Shown here: positions 1 through 6,314 of the stretch, in pieces
Position numbering within the stretch: the first letter of the stretch is position 1
Layout: every line of letters starts with the position of its first letter
Source: Synergistaceae bacterium
GTDB taxonomy: Bacteria; Synergistota; Synergistia; Synergistales; Thermovirgaceae
Length of the DNA stretch: 12,262 nt
Assembly: GCA_003446665.1 (NCBI GenBank)
Contig: DMCT01000053.1
Span: 1 to 12,262, forward strand
Direction: 5' to 3'
The notes under the pieces: generated by a model
Databases searched by the model: none
Told to the model about the DNA's origin: nothing
The model's input: the letters and a program-made list of their open reading frames with translations, nothing else
Program-made: the position numbers and the translations under genes

Positions 1-762
1 GCTCCCGGCTATGACGCCTCCCATGACGCCGAAGGCCTTTGAAAGGGTACCCACTTCAACATCGACCCTGCCATGGAGACCAAAGTGGTCTACTATGCCC
101 CGTCCACCGCGACCGAGAACTCCTTCGCCATGGGCATCGTCGACTACGACTATGACTCCGTACTCCTCGCAAAGGTCAACGATTTCCGGCAGCTTCGCTA
201 TATCGCCGTCCATGGAAAAGACGCCGTCGGTAACAAGAAGCTGTTTCCCTCCTGTACCCTTGTATTCTTCAAGTCTGTCTTTTAGGTCTTCAAGGTTGGA
301 GTGTTCGTACCTTACAACCTTCGCCTTGGAAAGGCGACAGGCGTCGATGATGGAAGCGTGGTTCAGGGAATCGCTGTAGATGATGTCCCGGGGATCGTTC
401 ACCAGGGTGGGAATCGCCGCGAGGTTGGCGCAAAAACCCGACTGCAGCACAATGGCCGCCTCGGCGCCCTTGAACTCGGCCAGCTTCCTCTCCAGTTCGA
501 TGTGGGGTGTCATGGTTCCTGCTATGGTCCTTACCGCTCCGGGTCCCACACCATACTTGTCGACGTATTCTTTTACCTTGCCTACGAGCCTCGGTTCGTT
601 ACAAAGCCCAAGGTAGTTGTTGCTGCAAAGGTTGATGTAATCCTTGCCTTCGATCTTGACCCAGGCTCCCTGCGCGCTTTCGATGGTACGGATCGTTCCA
701 TAAAGACCGGCTTGTTTCATCGCCTCCAGGTCTTCCGTCAGGAATTTCATCGGGACAGCCAT
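1..762 (-). CDS. kbl: Glycine C-acetyltransferase (2-amino-3-ketobutyrate CoA ligase), 3' end missing
   Basis: This gene has no stop inside the window and runs off the left edge. The first 254 residues are visible, of about 395 usual for the family. It belongs to the alpha-oxoamine synthases, PLP enzymes of fold type I. Kbl joins glycine and acetyl-CoA to 2-amino-3-ketobutyrate, or works in reverse after threonine dehydrogenase to break down threonine. Visible motifs are the early NNYLGL (about residues 48-53), DDAHGEG around residues 208-214 (Asp for the pyridine nitrogen, His near the cofactor) and TLSKAFG with the Schiff-base lysine at about 242. The ATG at 762 is preceded by GAGGAG at good spacing; an internal ATG at 750 is less likely. 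BioF (8-amino-7-oxononanoate synthase) is the main alternative and hard to exclude from sequence alone. Threonine dehydrogenase, the usual partner, is not in the window. The divergent GntR gene may control it. Confidence 0.85.
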   Translation of the reverse strand, partial: MAVPMKFLTEDLEAMKQAGLYGTIRTIESAQGAWVKIEGKDYINLCSNNYLGLCNEPRLVGKVKEYVDKYGVGPGAVRTIAGTMTPHIELERKLAEFKGAEAAIVLQSGFCANLAAIPTLVNDPRDIIYSDSLNHASIIDACRLSKAKVVRYEHSNLEDLKDRLEEYKGTGGKQLLVTDGVFSMDGDIAKLPEIVDLCEEYGVIVVVDDAHGEGVLGRGGRGIVDHFGLHGRVDVEVGTLSKAFGVMGGVIAGS

Positions 763-798
763 GACAGTCACTCCTCGTTCGAAAATTTTTGGTATTGT

Positions 799-847
799 GA
801 ATATAGTATCCTAATCGTGGCCATGGACTGTCAAAGGAGTATAGTAT
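799..847. repeat. Pair of 11-bp direct repeats flanking the kbl promoter, candidate operators
   Basis: GAATATAGTAT (799-809) and GAGTATAGTAT (837-847) differ at one position and lie 38 bp apart. One copy covers the kbl -10 box and the other lies just upstream of its -35 box. Two copies around a promoter between divergent genes suit binding by the adjacent GntR-type regulator, but neither copy is a clear palindrome, so this assignment is inference. Confidence 0.45.
805..834 (-). promoter_or_regulatory. Probable sigma-70 promoter of kbl
   Basis: On the minus strand a perfect TTGACA (834-829) is followed after 18 nt by GATACT (810-805), a 4 of 6 match to TATAAT. The start site would fall near 798, giving a leader of about 35 nt before the kbl ATG at 762. 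The -10 box lies inside one copy of an 11-bp direct repeat. Confidence 0.6.
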
Positions 848-854
848 TGATGGC

Positions 855-882
855 TTTTCATATATTTTTTGCTCTTTAAAAT
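855..882 (+). promoter_or_regulatory. Weak candidate promoter of the GntR regulator gene
   Basis: TTTTCA (855-860), a 16-nt spacer and TAAAAT (877-882) form a plausible promoter in an A/T-rich stretch. The start site would be near 889, giving a leader of about 25 nt that holds the GGAGG at 901-905. The -35 matches only 4 of 6, and other TATA-like strings overlap. Confidence 0.3.
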
Positions 883-913
883 ATATTTTCCTGGTCGGCT
901 GGAGGCACTACGA

Positions 914-1642
914 ATGACAAAAGAGATGGAAGCTCTGGAGGAACTGGCCGCTAATATGAGCGGCGACAGCAGTGCTCCTTATCATATTGCGAATATCTTG
1001 CGGGAAGCCATATACAGGGGCATATTCACCGAAGGGAGTCCTCTCCACCAGGCGCAGATAGCGCTCAAGCTCGGGGTGAGTCCGATTCCGCTCAGAGAGG
1101 CGCTGCGCCTTCTTGAAACCGAGGGGCTGGTAGAGTTTCAGGGTTACCGTGGAGCCTTCGTCACGGAGCTCTCGCTGGAAGAGGCGAGGGAACTCTACGA
1201 GATGATCTCCGCTCTTGAAACTAACCTGATGCGAATAGCCTTCCCGGGCATTACCCGGCGTATCGTGGAAGAAGCCCGAAACGTCCTGGACATGATGGAA
1301 AAGGAAGCCGACTGTATCCGATGGCGCGACCTTAATTTCCTCTTTCATGCCCTTCTCTACGAACCGGCGGACAGGCCGCTTACCGTCGACATGATCGCCC
1401 GCCTAAGGCAGAAAACGGACCGCAACATACGCGCCCATCTGGATTCGATGAGGAAGGAGTCGGAAAAACAGCACAGGGAAATACTCGATGCGGTTGCCGC
1501 CGGAGACCTGGAAGCCTCCGTGGCGGCACTCAAAAAGCATCTTGAATACACGTCCAGGGATCTCCAGTCCTGGATGCGAAGCGAAAAGGGGCCAAAAAAC
1601 TCCAGGCTGGGAAGTACATCAGGGCGTCATTTGCGCGAGTAG
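914..1642 (+). CDS. GntR-family (FadR/FCD subfamily) transcriptional regulator
   Basis: The product is a 242-residue DNA-binding regulator. Residues about 21-85 form the winged helix-turn-helix, with the typical LGVSPIPLREALRLLETEGL core and a wing ending GYRGAFV. Residues about 88-215 are the all-helical FCD effector domain, with Asp139, His145, His187 and His209 in the places where this family binds a metal or a small carboxylate ligand. I start it at the ATG at 914 because GGAGG (901-905) sits 8 nt upstream; the same frame is open to an ATG at 869 with no ribosome-binding site. The basic tail after residue 220 is longer than usual. FCD regulators generally respond to organic acids or amino-acid derivatives and often control a divergent catabolic gene, which here would be kbl. 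The effector cannot be read from the sequence. Confidence 0.88.
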   Translation: MTKEMEALEELAANMSGDSSAPYHIANILREAIYRGIFTEGSPLHQAQIALKLGVSPIPLREALRLLETEGLVEFQGYRGAFVTELSLEEARELYEMISALETNLMRIAFPGITRRIVEEARNVLDMMEKEADCIRWRDLNFLFHALLYEPADRPLTVDMIARLRQKTDRNIRAHLDSMRKESEKQHREILDAVAAGDLEASVAALKKHLEYTSRDLQSWMRSEKGPKNSRLGSTSGRHLRE

Positions 1643-1677
1643 CTCTTCGCTTCAATTCGACCAGCACAAAACAGGGA

Positions 1678-2862
1678 TTACTCAGGCGCCTTGAGGTTGT
1701 AAACGGGCCTTAGCAGCTTTTCCACGGTGACGGTTTCTTCCATCTCCTCGCGGATGTCTTCCCAACGTTTGTATGCCATCGGCGATTCGTCGATGGTGTC
1801 TTTGGATATAGAGGTTGTATAGACGCCTTCCATGCTCTTTCGGAAAGCCTCCATGGAGAGCTCGCCGGTTTTGAGGCGGCGTTTCATTTCCTTACGTCCC
1901 AAGACACGCCCCGCGCCGTGGGGGGCCGAAAAGTTGTAAAGCGGGTTTCCTTTGCCGCGACCAAATATAACTCCGGCAGCCATGTTGAGCGGAATGACGA
2001 CAGGCTCACCCTCGTAGGCGGAGATGGCGCCCTTTCTTACAATTCCGTCCTTTTCGCTTATGTAGTTGTGAACGCTCTGGATGATATTTTGTGGATTCAC
2101 GGCAAGGCCGAAGAATTCGAGTATCTGGTCGAGTATGACGAAGCGGTTATGCTCGGCGTAACGTTGTGCTATACGAAGCCAGTGCATGTATTCCTCGCCA
2201 CCCTTCGACATGGGAAGGTATTCAAGCCCTCTCCCGATACCGGAAATACCCTTTGCCTTGATATACGCCCTGGCCAGCGACTGAAAGTAGTTGGCGACCT
2301 GGAAGCCGAAATGACGGCTTCCAGTATGGACAGTGGCGTAAAGTTCGCCCGTTTTGGGGTCTTCGTCGACCTCTATGAAATGGTTACCTCCACCTAGTGT
2401 TCCGAGCTGAGTCCAGGTTGCGTGCTTTGCTCCCTTCTTGAAGCATTTCCCGAAGAATTCTTTGTCGGCGTATTCGGCCAGTTCCATCATTTGACGGTAT
2501 CTTTCGGGGTGTTTTGCGCGGAAAGCCTGCAAGGCTCCCGGGTCCTTGTGGTGTGTCATACCGAGCGGCACACGCCTTCGCAGGAACCGGTCGAGACCGG
2601 CGAAATCGGCATTCCCGACCCGCAACCCGTTTACGGGAGCGGTCATCACACCACAACCGATGTCCACTCCCACCACGTTAGGGATAACGGCATCTTTGAA
2701 ACGGCCGGTAAAGCCTATGACACAGCCAGCTCCGGCATGGCAGTCGGGCATTATGGCGACAAGCCCATCCACGACTGGATGCCGCCCAATCTCTTCTATC
2801 TGGCTTTTGGTCACATCGTCCACGTTGCGGGCGTGTACAAGAACATCAGCCAACTGGGTCAC
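1678..2862 (-). CDS. rtcB: RtcB-family RNA-splicing ligase, GTP-dependent
   Basis: RtcB joins RNA 2',3'-cyclic phosphate or 3'-phosphate ends to 5'-hydroxyl ends in RNA repair, using GTP and Mn2+. The 394 residues match the shorter bacterial form. The metal-binding residues are all visible: Asp67 and Cys70 in VDIGCG, His161 in GGGNH, His179 in VHTGSR and His265 in SVHN. His315 in SAPHGAGR is the expected guanylylated residue. The start is GTG at 2862-2860, whose last bases overlap the TGA of the ABC ATPase (GTGA). No good Shine-Dalgarno lies before it, so translation probably depends on coupling to the upstream gene. No archease or rtcA is present. It is the last gene of the speD-ABC-rtcB unit; I see no clear terminator in the 35 nt between it and the convergent regulator gene. 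Confidence 0.93.
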   Translation of the reverse strand: MTQLADVLVHARNVDDVTKSQIEEIGRHPVVDGLVAIMPDCHAGAGCVIGFTGRFKDAVIPNVVGVDIGCGVMTAPVNGLRVGNADFAGLDRFLRRRVPLGMTHHKDPGALQAFRAKHPERYRQMMELAEYADKEFFGKCFKKGAKHATWTQLGTLGGGNHFIEVDEDPKTGELYATVHTGSRHFGFQVANYFQSLARAYIKAKGISGIGRGLEYLPMSKGGEEYMHWLRIAQRYAEHNRFVILDQILEFFGLAVNPQNIIQSVHNYISEKDGIVRKGAISAYEGEPVVIPLNMAAGVIFGRGKGNPLYNFSAPHGAGRVLGRKEMKRRLKTGELSMEAFRKSMEGVYTTSISKDTIDESPMAYKRWEDIREEMEETVTVEKLLRPVYNLKAPE

Positions 2863-4019
2863 CTCGTTTCTTGGACGCTTTCGGCACCCTGTTGCATCTG
2901 GAGGAAGTCAGTCATGTCGACGAAAGACAGGATCCCCAAAAATTCGTCTCCGTCACCGGAAACCACGATGTTTGCAATACCGGAAGATATCATAAGTCCC
3001 AGGGCTTCCTGCAGTGTGCTGTTCCTGTGTATGTGAGTGACTGGCTCTATGCACTCCGCCAATGTCGCGGCTTCGCGAAACCTTCGGTTGTCCACGTTGC
3101 AGCACCCGACAACTTTCTTTTTATCGCAAATGAAGACCAGTCGATCCTTGCAGTATTTCAGGGGGGTATTTCTTGCCGCTTCCAGGGCTTCTTCTTTTGT
3201 GGAGTCTGGGCCGACCACCGGCAGGTTCTCTGTTCTGAGCGGGACTTCCCGTATCTTGAGGTATCTGAAAAGGGCTAACGGGTTTCCTGCGCCGACGAAA
3301 TCGGCGACGAAATCGTCCACGGGCCTGGCCAGGAGATCCAGGGGGCGGTCTACCTGCACTATGGTGCCTTCTCGCATGATTGCTACCCGATCCCCCATTT
3401 TCATGGCCTCGTTTATGTCGTGGGTGACAAATACGACGGTCTTTCGCAACCTTTCCTGCAGGGAGAGAAGCTCGTCCTGCAAGCCTATCCTGGTTATGGG
3501 GTCCAGGGCACCGAAGGGTTCGTCCATCAGGATTATTTCCGGGTCTCCGGCCAAGGCCCTGGCCACACCAACACGCTGTTTCTGCCCGCCTGAAAGATCG
3601 CTCGGCCACCGGTGACCATACTCCTCAAGTGGAAGCCCAACCAGGTCAAGGGATTCCCTTACTTTACCGGGGATTTTCTCTCTAGGAACCCCTTTCAACC
3701 TTGGGACGACGGAGACATTGTCCTTGACGCGAAGATGTGGAAAAAGCCCGATACCTTGTATGACGTAGCCAATACGGCGACGAAGGATTACTGGATCGAG
3801 GCTGGAGGTCGGCTTGCCATCTATAAGGATCTCGCCCTCCGTAGGCTCGACGAGCCGGTTGATCATGCGCAGCGTTGTCGTTTTGCCGCACCCAGATGGG
3901 CCTATCAGCACCAGGATTTCCCCGCGAAGGATATCCAGGTCAAGACCTGAAACAGCAGTGGTCCCGTCGGGATAGCGCTTTGTGACACCCTTGAGCGAAA
4001 GAAATCCGGTTTGTTTCAT
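2859..4019 (-). CDS. OpuCA/ProV-type osmoprotectant ABC transporter ATPase with CBS domains
   Basis: This is a 386-residue ATP-binding subunit of the quaternary-amine (glycine betaine, carnitine, choline) uptake family. The nucleotide-binding domain fills about residues 5-245, with Walker A GPSGCGKT (40-47), Q-loop Gln88, signature LSGGQ (142-146), Walker B ILMDE (163-167) and switch His200. The tail at about 265-375 is a CBS pair; in OpuA and OpuC this region senses ionic strength or c-di-AMP. The second CBS repeat (about 320-375) is clear, while the first (about 265-315) is degenerate. The ATG is preceded by GGGAGG, 30 nt after speD, and its stop overlaps the rtcB start. No permease or substrate-binding gene is in the window, so the partners are elsewhere or the ATPase is an orphan. 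A different quaternary-amine or amino-acid substrate is possible. Confidence 0.85.
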   Translation of the reverse strand: MKQTGFLSLKGVTKRYPDGTTAVSGLDLDILRGEILVLIGPSGCGKTTTLRMINRLVEPTEGEILIDGKPTSSLDPVILRRRIGYVIQGIGLFPHLRVKDNVSVVPRLKGVPREKIPGKVRESLDLVGLPLEEYGHRWPSDLSGGQKQRVGVARALAGDPEIILMDEPFGALDPITRIGLQDELLSLQERLRKTVVFVTHDINEAMKMGDRVAIMREGTIVQVDRPLDLLARPVDDFVADFVGAGNPLALFRYLKIREVPLRTENLPVVGPDSTKEEALEAARNTPLKYCKDRLVFICDKKKVVGCCNVDNRRFREAATLAECIEPVTHIHRNSTLQEALGLMISSGIANIVVSGDGDEFLGILSFVDMTDFLQMQQGAESVQETR

Positions 4020-4049
4020 GAAAAACCTCCCGAACGTCCGATGCTTTCG

Positions 4050-4460
4050 TCAGTCTTCTTTCCTCAGCTCTTCCTCCCACGTGATGAGGGAATGGTAGAA
4101 TTCCCTGTCCCCATTGTCTTCCAGGCCTCTCGTTATTTCGCTGACATGAGTGTGTCTGGCGTTGACCTTTTGCAGTACATAGTCCACGGCCTTTTCCGGA
4201 AGGCTCTCGGCCCCGCAGGTGTATATATCAAGCGCCATGTAACCTGCCTCGGGCCAGGTATGGATGGACAGGTGGGATTCACTTATCACTACCACTCCGC
4301 TGACGCCGTTGGGGGGGAAGCGGTGAAAGGAGACGGCCCATACCTGGGTGTTGGCCCTCCTGGCAGATTCCACCAGTATTTCTTGCATGCGGTCGACCTG
4401 ACCTATTATCTCGGAACACCCCGACGCCTCCACGATGTAATGAATTCCCCTGGGATCCAT
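4050..4460 (-). CDS. speD: S-adenosylmethionine decarboxylase proenzyme, class Ib
   Basis: SpeD decarboxylates S-adenosylmethionine to supply aminopropyl groups for spermidine. The 136-residue product is the small bacterial/archaeal proenzyme that cuts itself between Glu61 and Ser62 in SESHLSIHTWPE, turning Ser62 into the catalytic pyruvoyl group. His67 (processing) and Cys82 (proton donor) are also present, at nearly the same numbers as in the Thermotoga enzyme. The frame is open further upstream to 4547, but the ATG at 4460 is preferred: it has a GGGGGATGG ribosome-binding site and gives the family's usual N-terminus. It is the first gene of a unit with the ABC ATPase and rtcB. No speE or other polyamine gene is in the window. 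Confidence 0.95.
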   Translation of the reverse strand: MDPRGIHYIVEASGCSEIIGQVDRMQEILVESARRANTQVWAVSFHRFPPNGVSGVVVISESHLSIHTWPEAGYMALDIYTCGAESLPEKAVDYVLQKVNARHTHVSEITRGLEDNGDREFYHSLITWEEELRKED

Positions 4461-4526
4461 TTCCCATCCCCCTTTCACAGTCTTTGCTTCGTCCCGACCC
4501 ATTTGAGAAAAACCGGGACAGGAATA

Positions 4527-4532
4527 ATTATA
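4527..4532 (-). promoter_or_regulatory. Candidate -10 box upstream of speD
   Basis: A perfect TATAAT lies on the minus strand about 67 nt before the speD ATG, but no convincing -35 hexamer is found at 16-18 nt spacing. It may need an activator or may be chance. The rest of 4461-4637 shows no other gene or strong structure. Confidence 0.35.
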
Positions 4533-4637
4533 CAGACAAATTTCCAACAGGGCTCAGTAATTTAAGAGACTTTCATAAACTCATTTCATGCTCGTAGGCG
4601 ACAACCTTTTGCCTCGAACGGAACGACGTTGCCCATT

Positions 4638-4683
4638 AAAAAAGCCGCTGACCGGGTTTTAGTGCTTCCTCGGACAGCGGCTT
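4638..4683 (-). terminator. Intrinsic terminator downstream of tRNA-Ala
   Basis: On the minus strand, AAGCCGCTG (4683-4675) pairs perfectly with CAGCGGCTT (4650-4642) across a 24-nt loop that could pair further, and runs into six T residues (4643-4638). It starts 9 nt after the tRNA CCA end, so it ends the tRNA transcript and insulates speD. Confidence 0.85.
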
Positions 4684-4692
4684 GTTATTTAC

Positions 4693-4767
4693 TGGTGGAG
4701 CGTGGGGGATTCGAACCCCCGACCCCTTGCATGCCATGCAAGTGCTCTCCCGCTGAGCTAACGCCCC
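4693..4767 (-). tRNA. tRNA-Ala with anticodon GGC
   Basis: The cloverleaf is complete. The acceptor stem is GGGGCGT (4767-4761) with ACGCTCC (4703-4697), including one G-U pair. The D-arm is GCTCAGCGGGAGAGC. The anticodon stem CTTGC/GCAAG encloses the loop ATGGCAT, which gives GGC. The T-arm has GGTTCGAATCC. The discriminator is A and CCA is encoded. It reads GCC and GCU alanine codons. Confidence 0.97.
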
Positions 4768-4785
4768 ACGAAAGGGACGGCGCTC

Positions 4786-4814
4786 ATTATACGAAGCATC
4801 CGCTTTCGTGTCAA
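4786..4814 (-). promoter_or_regulatory. Perfect consensus sigma-70 promoter of tRNA-Ala
   Basis: TTGACA (4814-4809), exactly 17 nt, then TATAAT (4791-4786) on the minus strand. Transcription would start near 4779, about 12 nt before the mature tRNA. The TGA stop of the upstream GNAT gene lies inside the -35 hexamer. Expected to be strong and constitutive. Confidence 0.88.
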
Positions 4815-5308
4815 CAAAAATTTGGTTTTGTTGATTCAAGGCGCTTTACATATGTTATAAGCGCGTCACCGTGCGAGTAGAAATCTTCAATGCATCCGAC
4901 AACGGAATATCCGCAGGCTTCGTAGAAACGGCGTTGCCTTCCGTAAGACGGCCTCCCGGACGTCTCAATCCGTACTATGACTGGTCCTCCAGAACGGAGC
5001 AAACGTTTTTCAACGGTTCTCACAAGGGACTTTCCTTTTCCCTTCCCCTGGCTTTCGGGCGACATGACTATCCAGTAAATGTCCCAAGAAAACTGCGTCA
5101 TCGGGGCCTTGCCGTATATTACGAACCCGTCGATCTCCCCTTCTTTCCCGAAAGACAAATTAAGATGGTAGTCTCGTCCCCGGGAAACGGCCCATTCTTT
5201 GAGGACTTCACCCAGGACTTTCATTTCGCTTCCCGTAAAGGCTCCCGTACGACACCCAATCTTAATGCACTGCGATACGACGTTTCGGACCGATGTTATG
5301 GTGGACAC
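4811..5308 (-). CDS. GNAT-family N-acetyltransferase, third gene of the ATP-grasp operon
   Basis: GNAT enzymes move an acyl group, usually acetyl, from CoA to an amine. Of 165 residues, the acetyl-CoA loop is clear: YWIVMSPESQGKGKGKSLV at about 78-96, fitting Q/R-x-x-G-x-G at 87-92. Near the C-terminus (about 128-157) is the usual RFYEACGY region followed by a DFY and GDA-containing strand. I choose the GTG at 5308: AGAGGAG (5321-5315) lies 6 nt upstream. A TTG further upstream at 5326 has no such site. The coding region begins 47 nt inside the ligase gene before it, in another frame, so it is coupled to it. Its substrate is unknown; an amine on the product or a precursor of the two ligases is a reasonable inference. 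A RimI-like protein acetylase is less likely given the context. Confidence 0.85.
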   Translation of the reverse strand: MSTITSVRNVVSQCIKIGCRTGAFTGSEMKVLGEVLKEWAVSRGRDYHLNLSFGKEGEIDGFVIYGKAPMTQFSWDIYWIVMSPESQGKGKGKSLVRTVEKRLLRSGGPVIVRIETSGRPSYGRQRRFYEACGYSVVGCIEDFYSHGDALITYVKRLESTKPNFC

Positions 5309-6314
5309 CGTGATCTCCTCTTTCAACAGCCAGCTCCACGAGTTTAGCTACCATTAAGCGGTAACTGTAGCCCGCCGCCTCACTCTGCCTGGCAAAACCG
5401 CTGTCGGTGTTGATATCCGGGTTGGGGTTCACTTCCAGGACGTACCACTTCCCATCTCTTTCCCGAAAGTCCACGCGGAAGTATCCGTCGCAACTCATAG
5501 CCGCTCCTGCGCGTATCGCCATGTCTTTTATCACATACTGCAAACGGGACGGGACTCCCTCTTCGACTCGGCTTTCAATTTCCCTGTAATCGACGCTCTC
5601 CGGACGCCACTTGGAGTCATATCCCAGGAAGTCGCTGGTCCCCTTTTCAGGCCTGTAAAGGATCCTCGACATTGCAAGGAAGTCATATGGCCAAATACCC
5701 ATGCAACTGGCGTTGCATTCTTCCCCATGGAGGTATTCCTCCACGATGACTCCCTGAGGAAATTCCTCGAGTCGGTGCCTGAGAACCTGTTCCAGCTTTG
5801 ACTGATCTTGCACGACGGACTCGGAATCCACACCGACGCTGCTGTCCTCGCATCGCGGCTTAACGAAAAGCGGAAAAGACAGACCTTCAAGGCGTTTCCT
5901 TTCCGACATGGAGCAAATACACGTACCGGGCGGAACGGGGAGTCCCGCATTTCTCAAAACGGTACGCGCGTTCTTTTTATCGAGACAGGCCGCCAAAGCG
6001 CGCGACCTGTTGCCGGTAAAAGGAACCCCGGAAACTTCAAGCAGCTTAGCGAAGGCCACTTCCAGAAAGGCCGCCTTTGAAAATCCCTCAAAAAGATTGA
6101 AGACACAGCATGCGTGTTCTTTGGTTATCCTCTTGACCAGCAAAGACGGATTATCCAAATCTTCCGGGCTGATATCAAAGGGTACCGCCCTGTACCCGGA
6201 ATTTTCAAGGGCTTCCAGGACGGAATCCCGGCACCGCAGGGCATCGACGACATCCTCCCTGTCGGTTTCCTCCACTGCCGCAGCCACGACTACCCTGTCG
6301 TTACTGGAGAACAT
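5262..6314 (-). CDS. D-Ala-D-Ala-ligase-like ATP-grasp enzyme (second of a tandem pair)
   Basis: A 350-residue ATP-dependent carboxylate-amine ligase that would activate a carboxylate as an acyl phosphate and join it to an amine. N-terminal fold about 1-105, with NLFEG at 73-77 and TGNRSRALAACLDK at 100-113. ATP-grasp part about 106-330: VKP with Lys152, EDSS (156-159, where Ddl has EGSS), EEYLHGEE (192-199), and the Mg2+ site RVDF (280-283) with EVNPNPD (294-300). All metal and ATP residues are present, so it should be active, but the PNPD loop differs from the LPG loop of true Ddl, suggesting another acceptor. The ATG at 6314 overlaps the preceding ligase gene by 14 nt. The frame is open further upstream, but that would only read through the previous gene. 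Not a housekeeping ddl by context; the product is unknown. Confidence 0.87.
   Translation of the reverse strand: MFSSNDRVVVAAAVEETDREDVVDALRCRDSVLEALENSGYRAVPFDISPEDLDNPSLLVKRITKEHACCVFNLFEGFSKAAFLEVAFAKLLEVSGVPFTGNRSRALAACLDKKNARTVLRNAGLPVPPGTCICSMSERKRLEGLSFPLFVKPRCEDSSVGVDSESVVQDQSKLEQVLRHRLEEFPQGVIVEEYLHGEECNASCMGIWPYDFLAMSRILYRPEKGTSDFLGYDSKWRPESVDYREIESRVEEGVPSRLQYVIKDMAIRAGAAMSCDGYFRVDFRERDGKWYVLEVNPNPDINTDSGFARQSEAAGYSYRLMVAKLVELAVERGDHGVHHNIGPKRRIAVH

Noticed and set aside
301..879. Plus-strand ORF of 192 codons opposite kbl
   Set aside because: An antisense shadow: the minus strand encodes an unmistakable PLP enzyme with its catalytic lysine motif.
1643..1677. Terminator between the convergent regulator and rtcB genes
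   Set aside because: No stable hairpin followed by a T-run could be found on either strand in these 35 nt.
2422..3036. Plus-strand ORF of 204 codons opposite rtcB and the ABC ATPase
   Set aside because: Crosses two well-supported genes on the other strand and shows no family motifs.
4461..4547. N-terminal extension of SpeD to 4547
   Set aside because: The extension contains the -10-like box and the ribosome-binding site of the real start, and class Ib SpeD proteins begin near MDPRGIHY.
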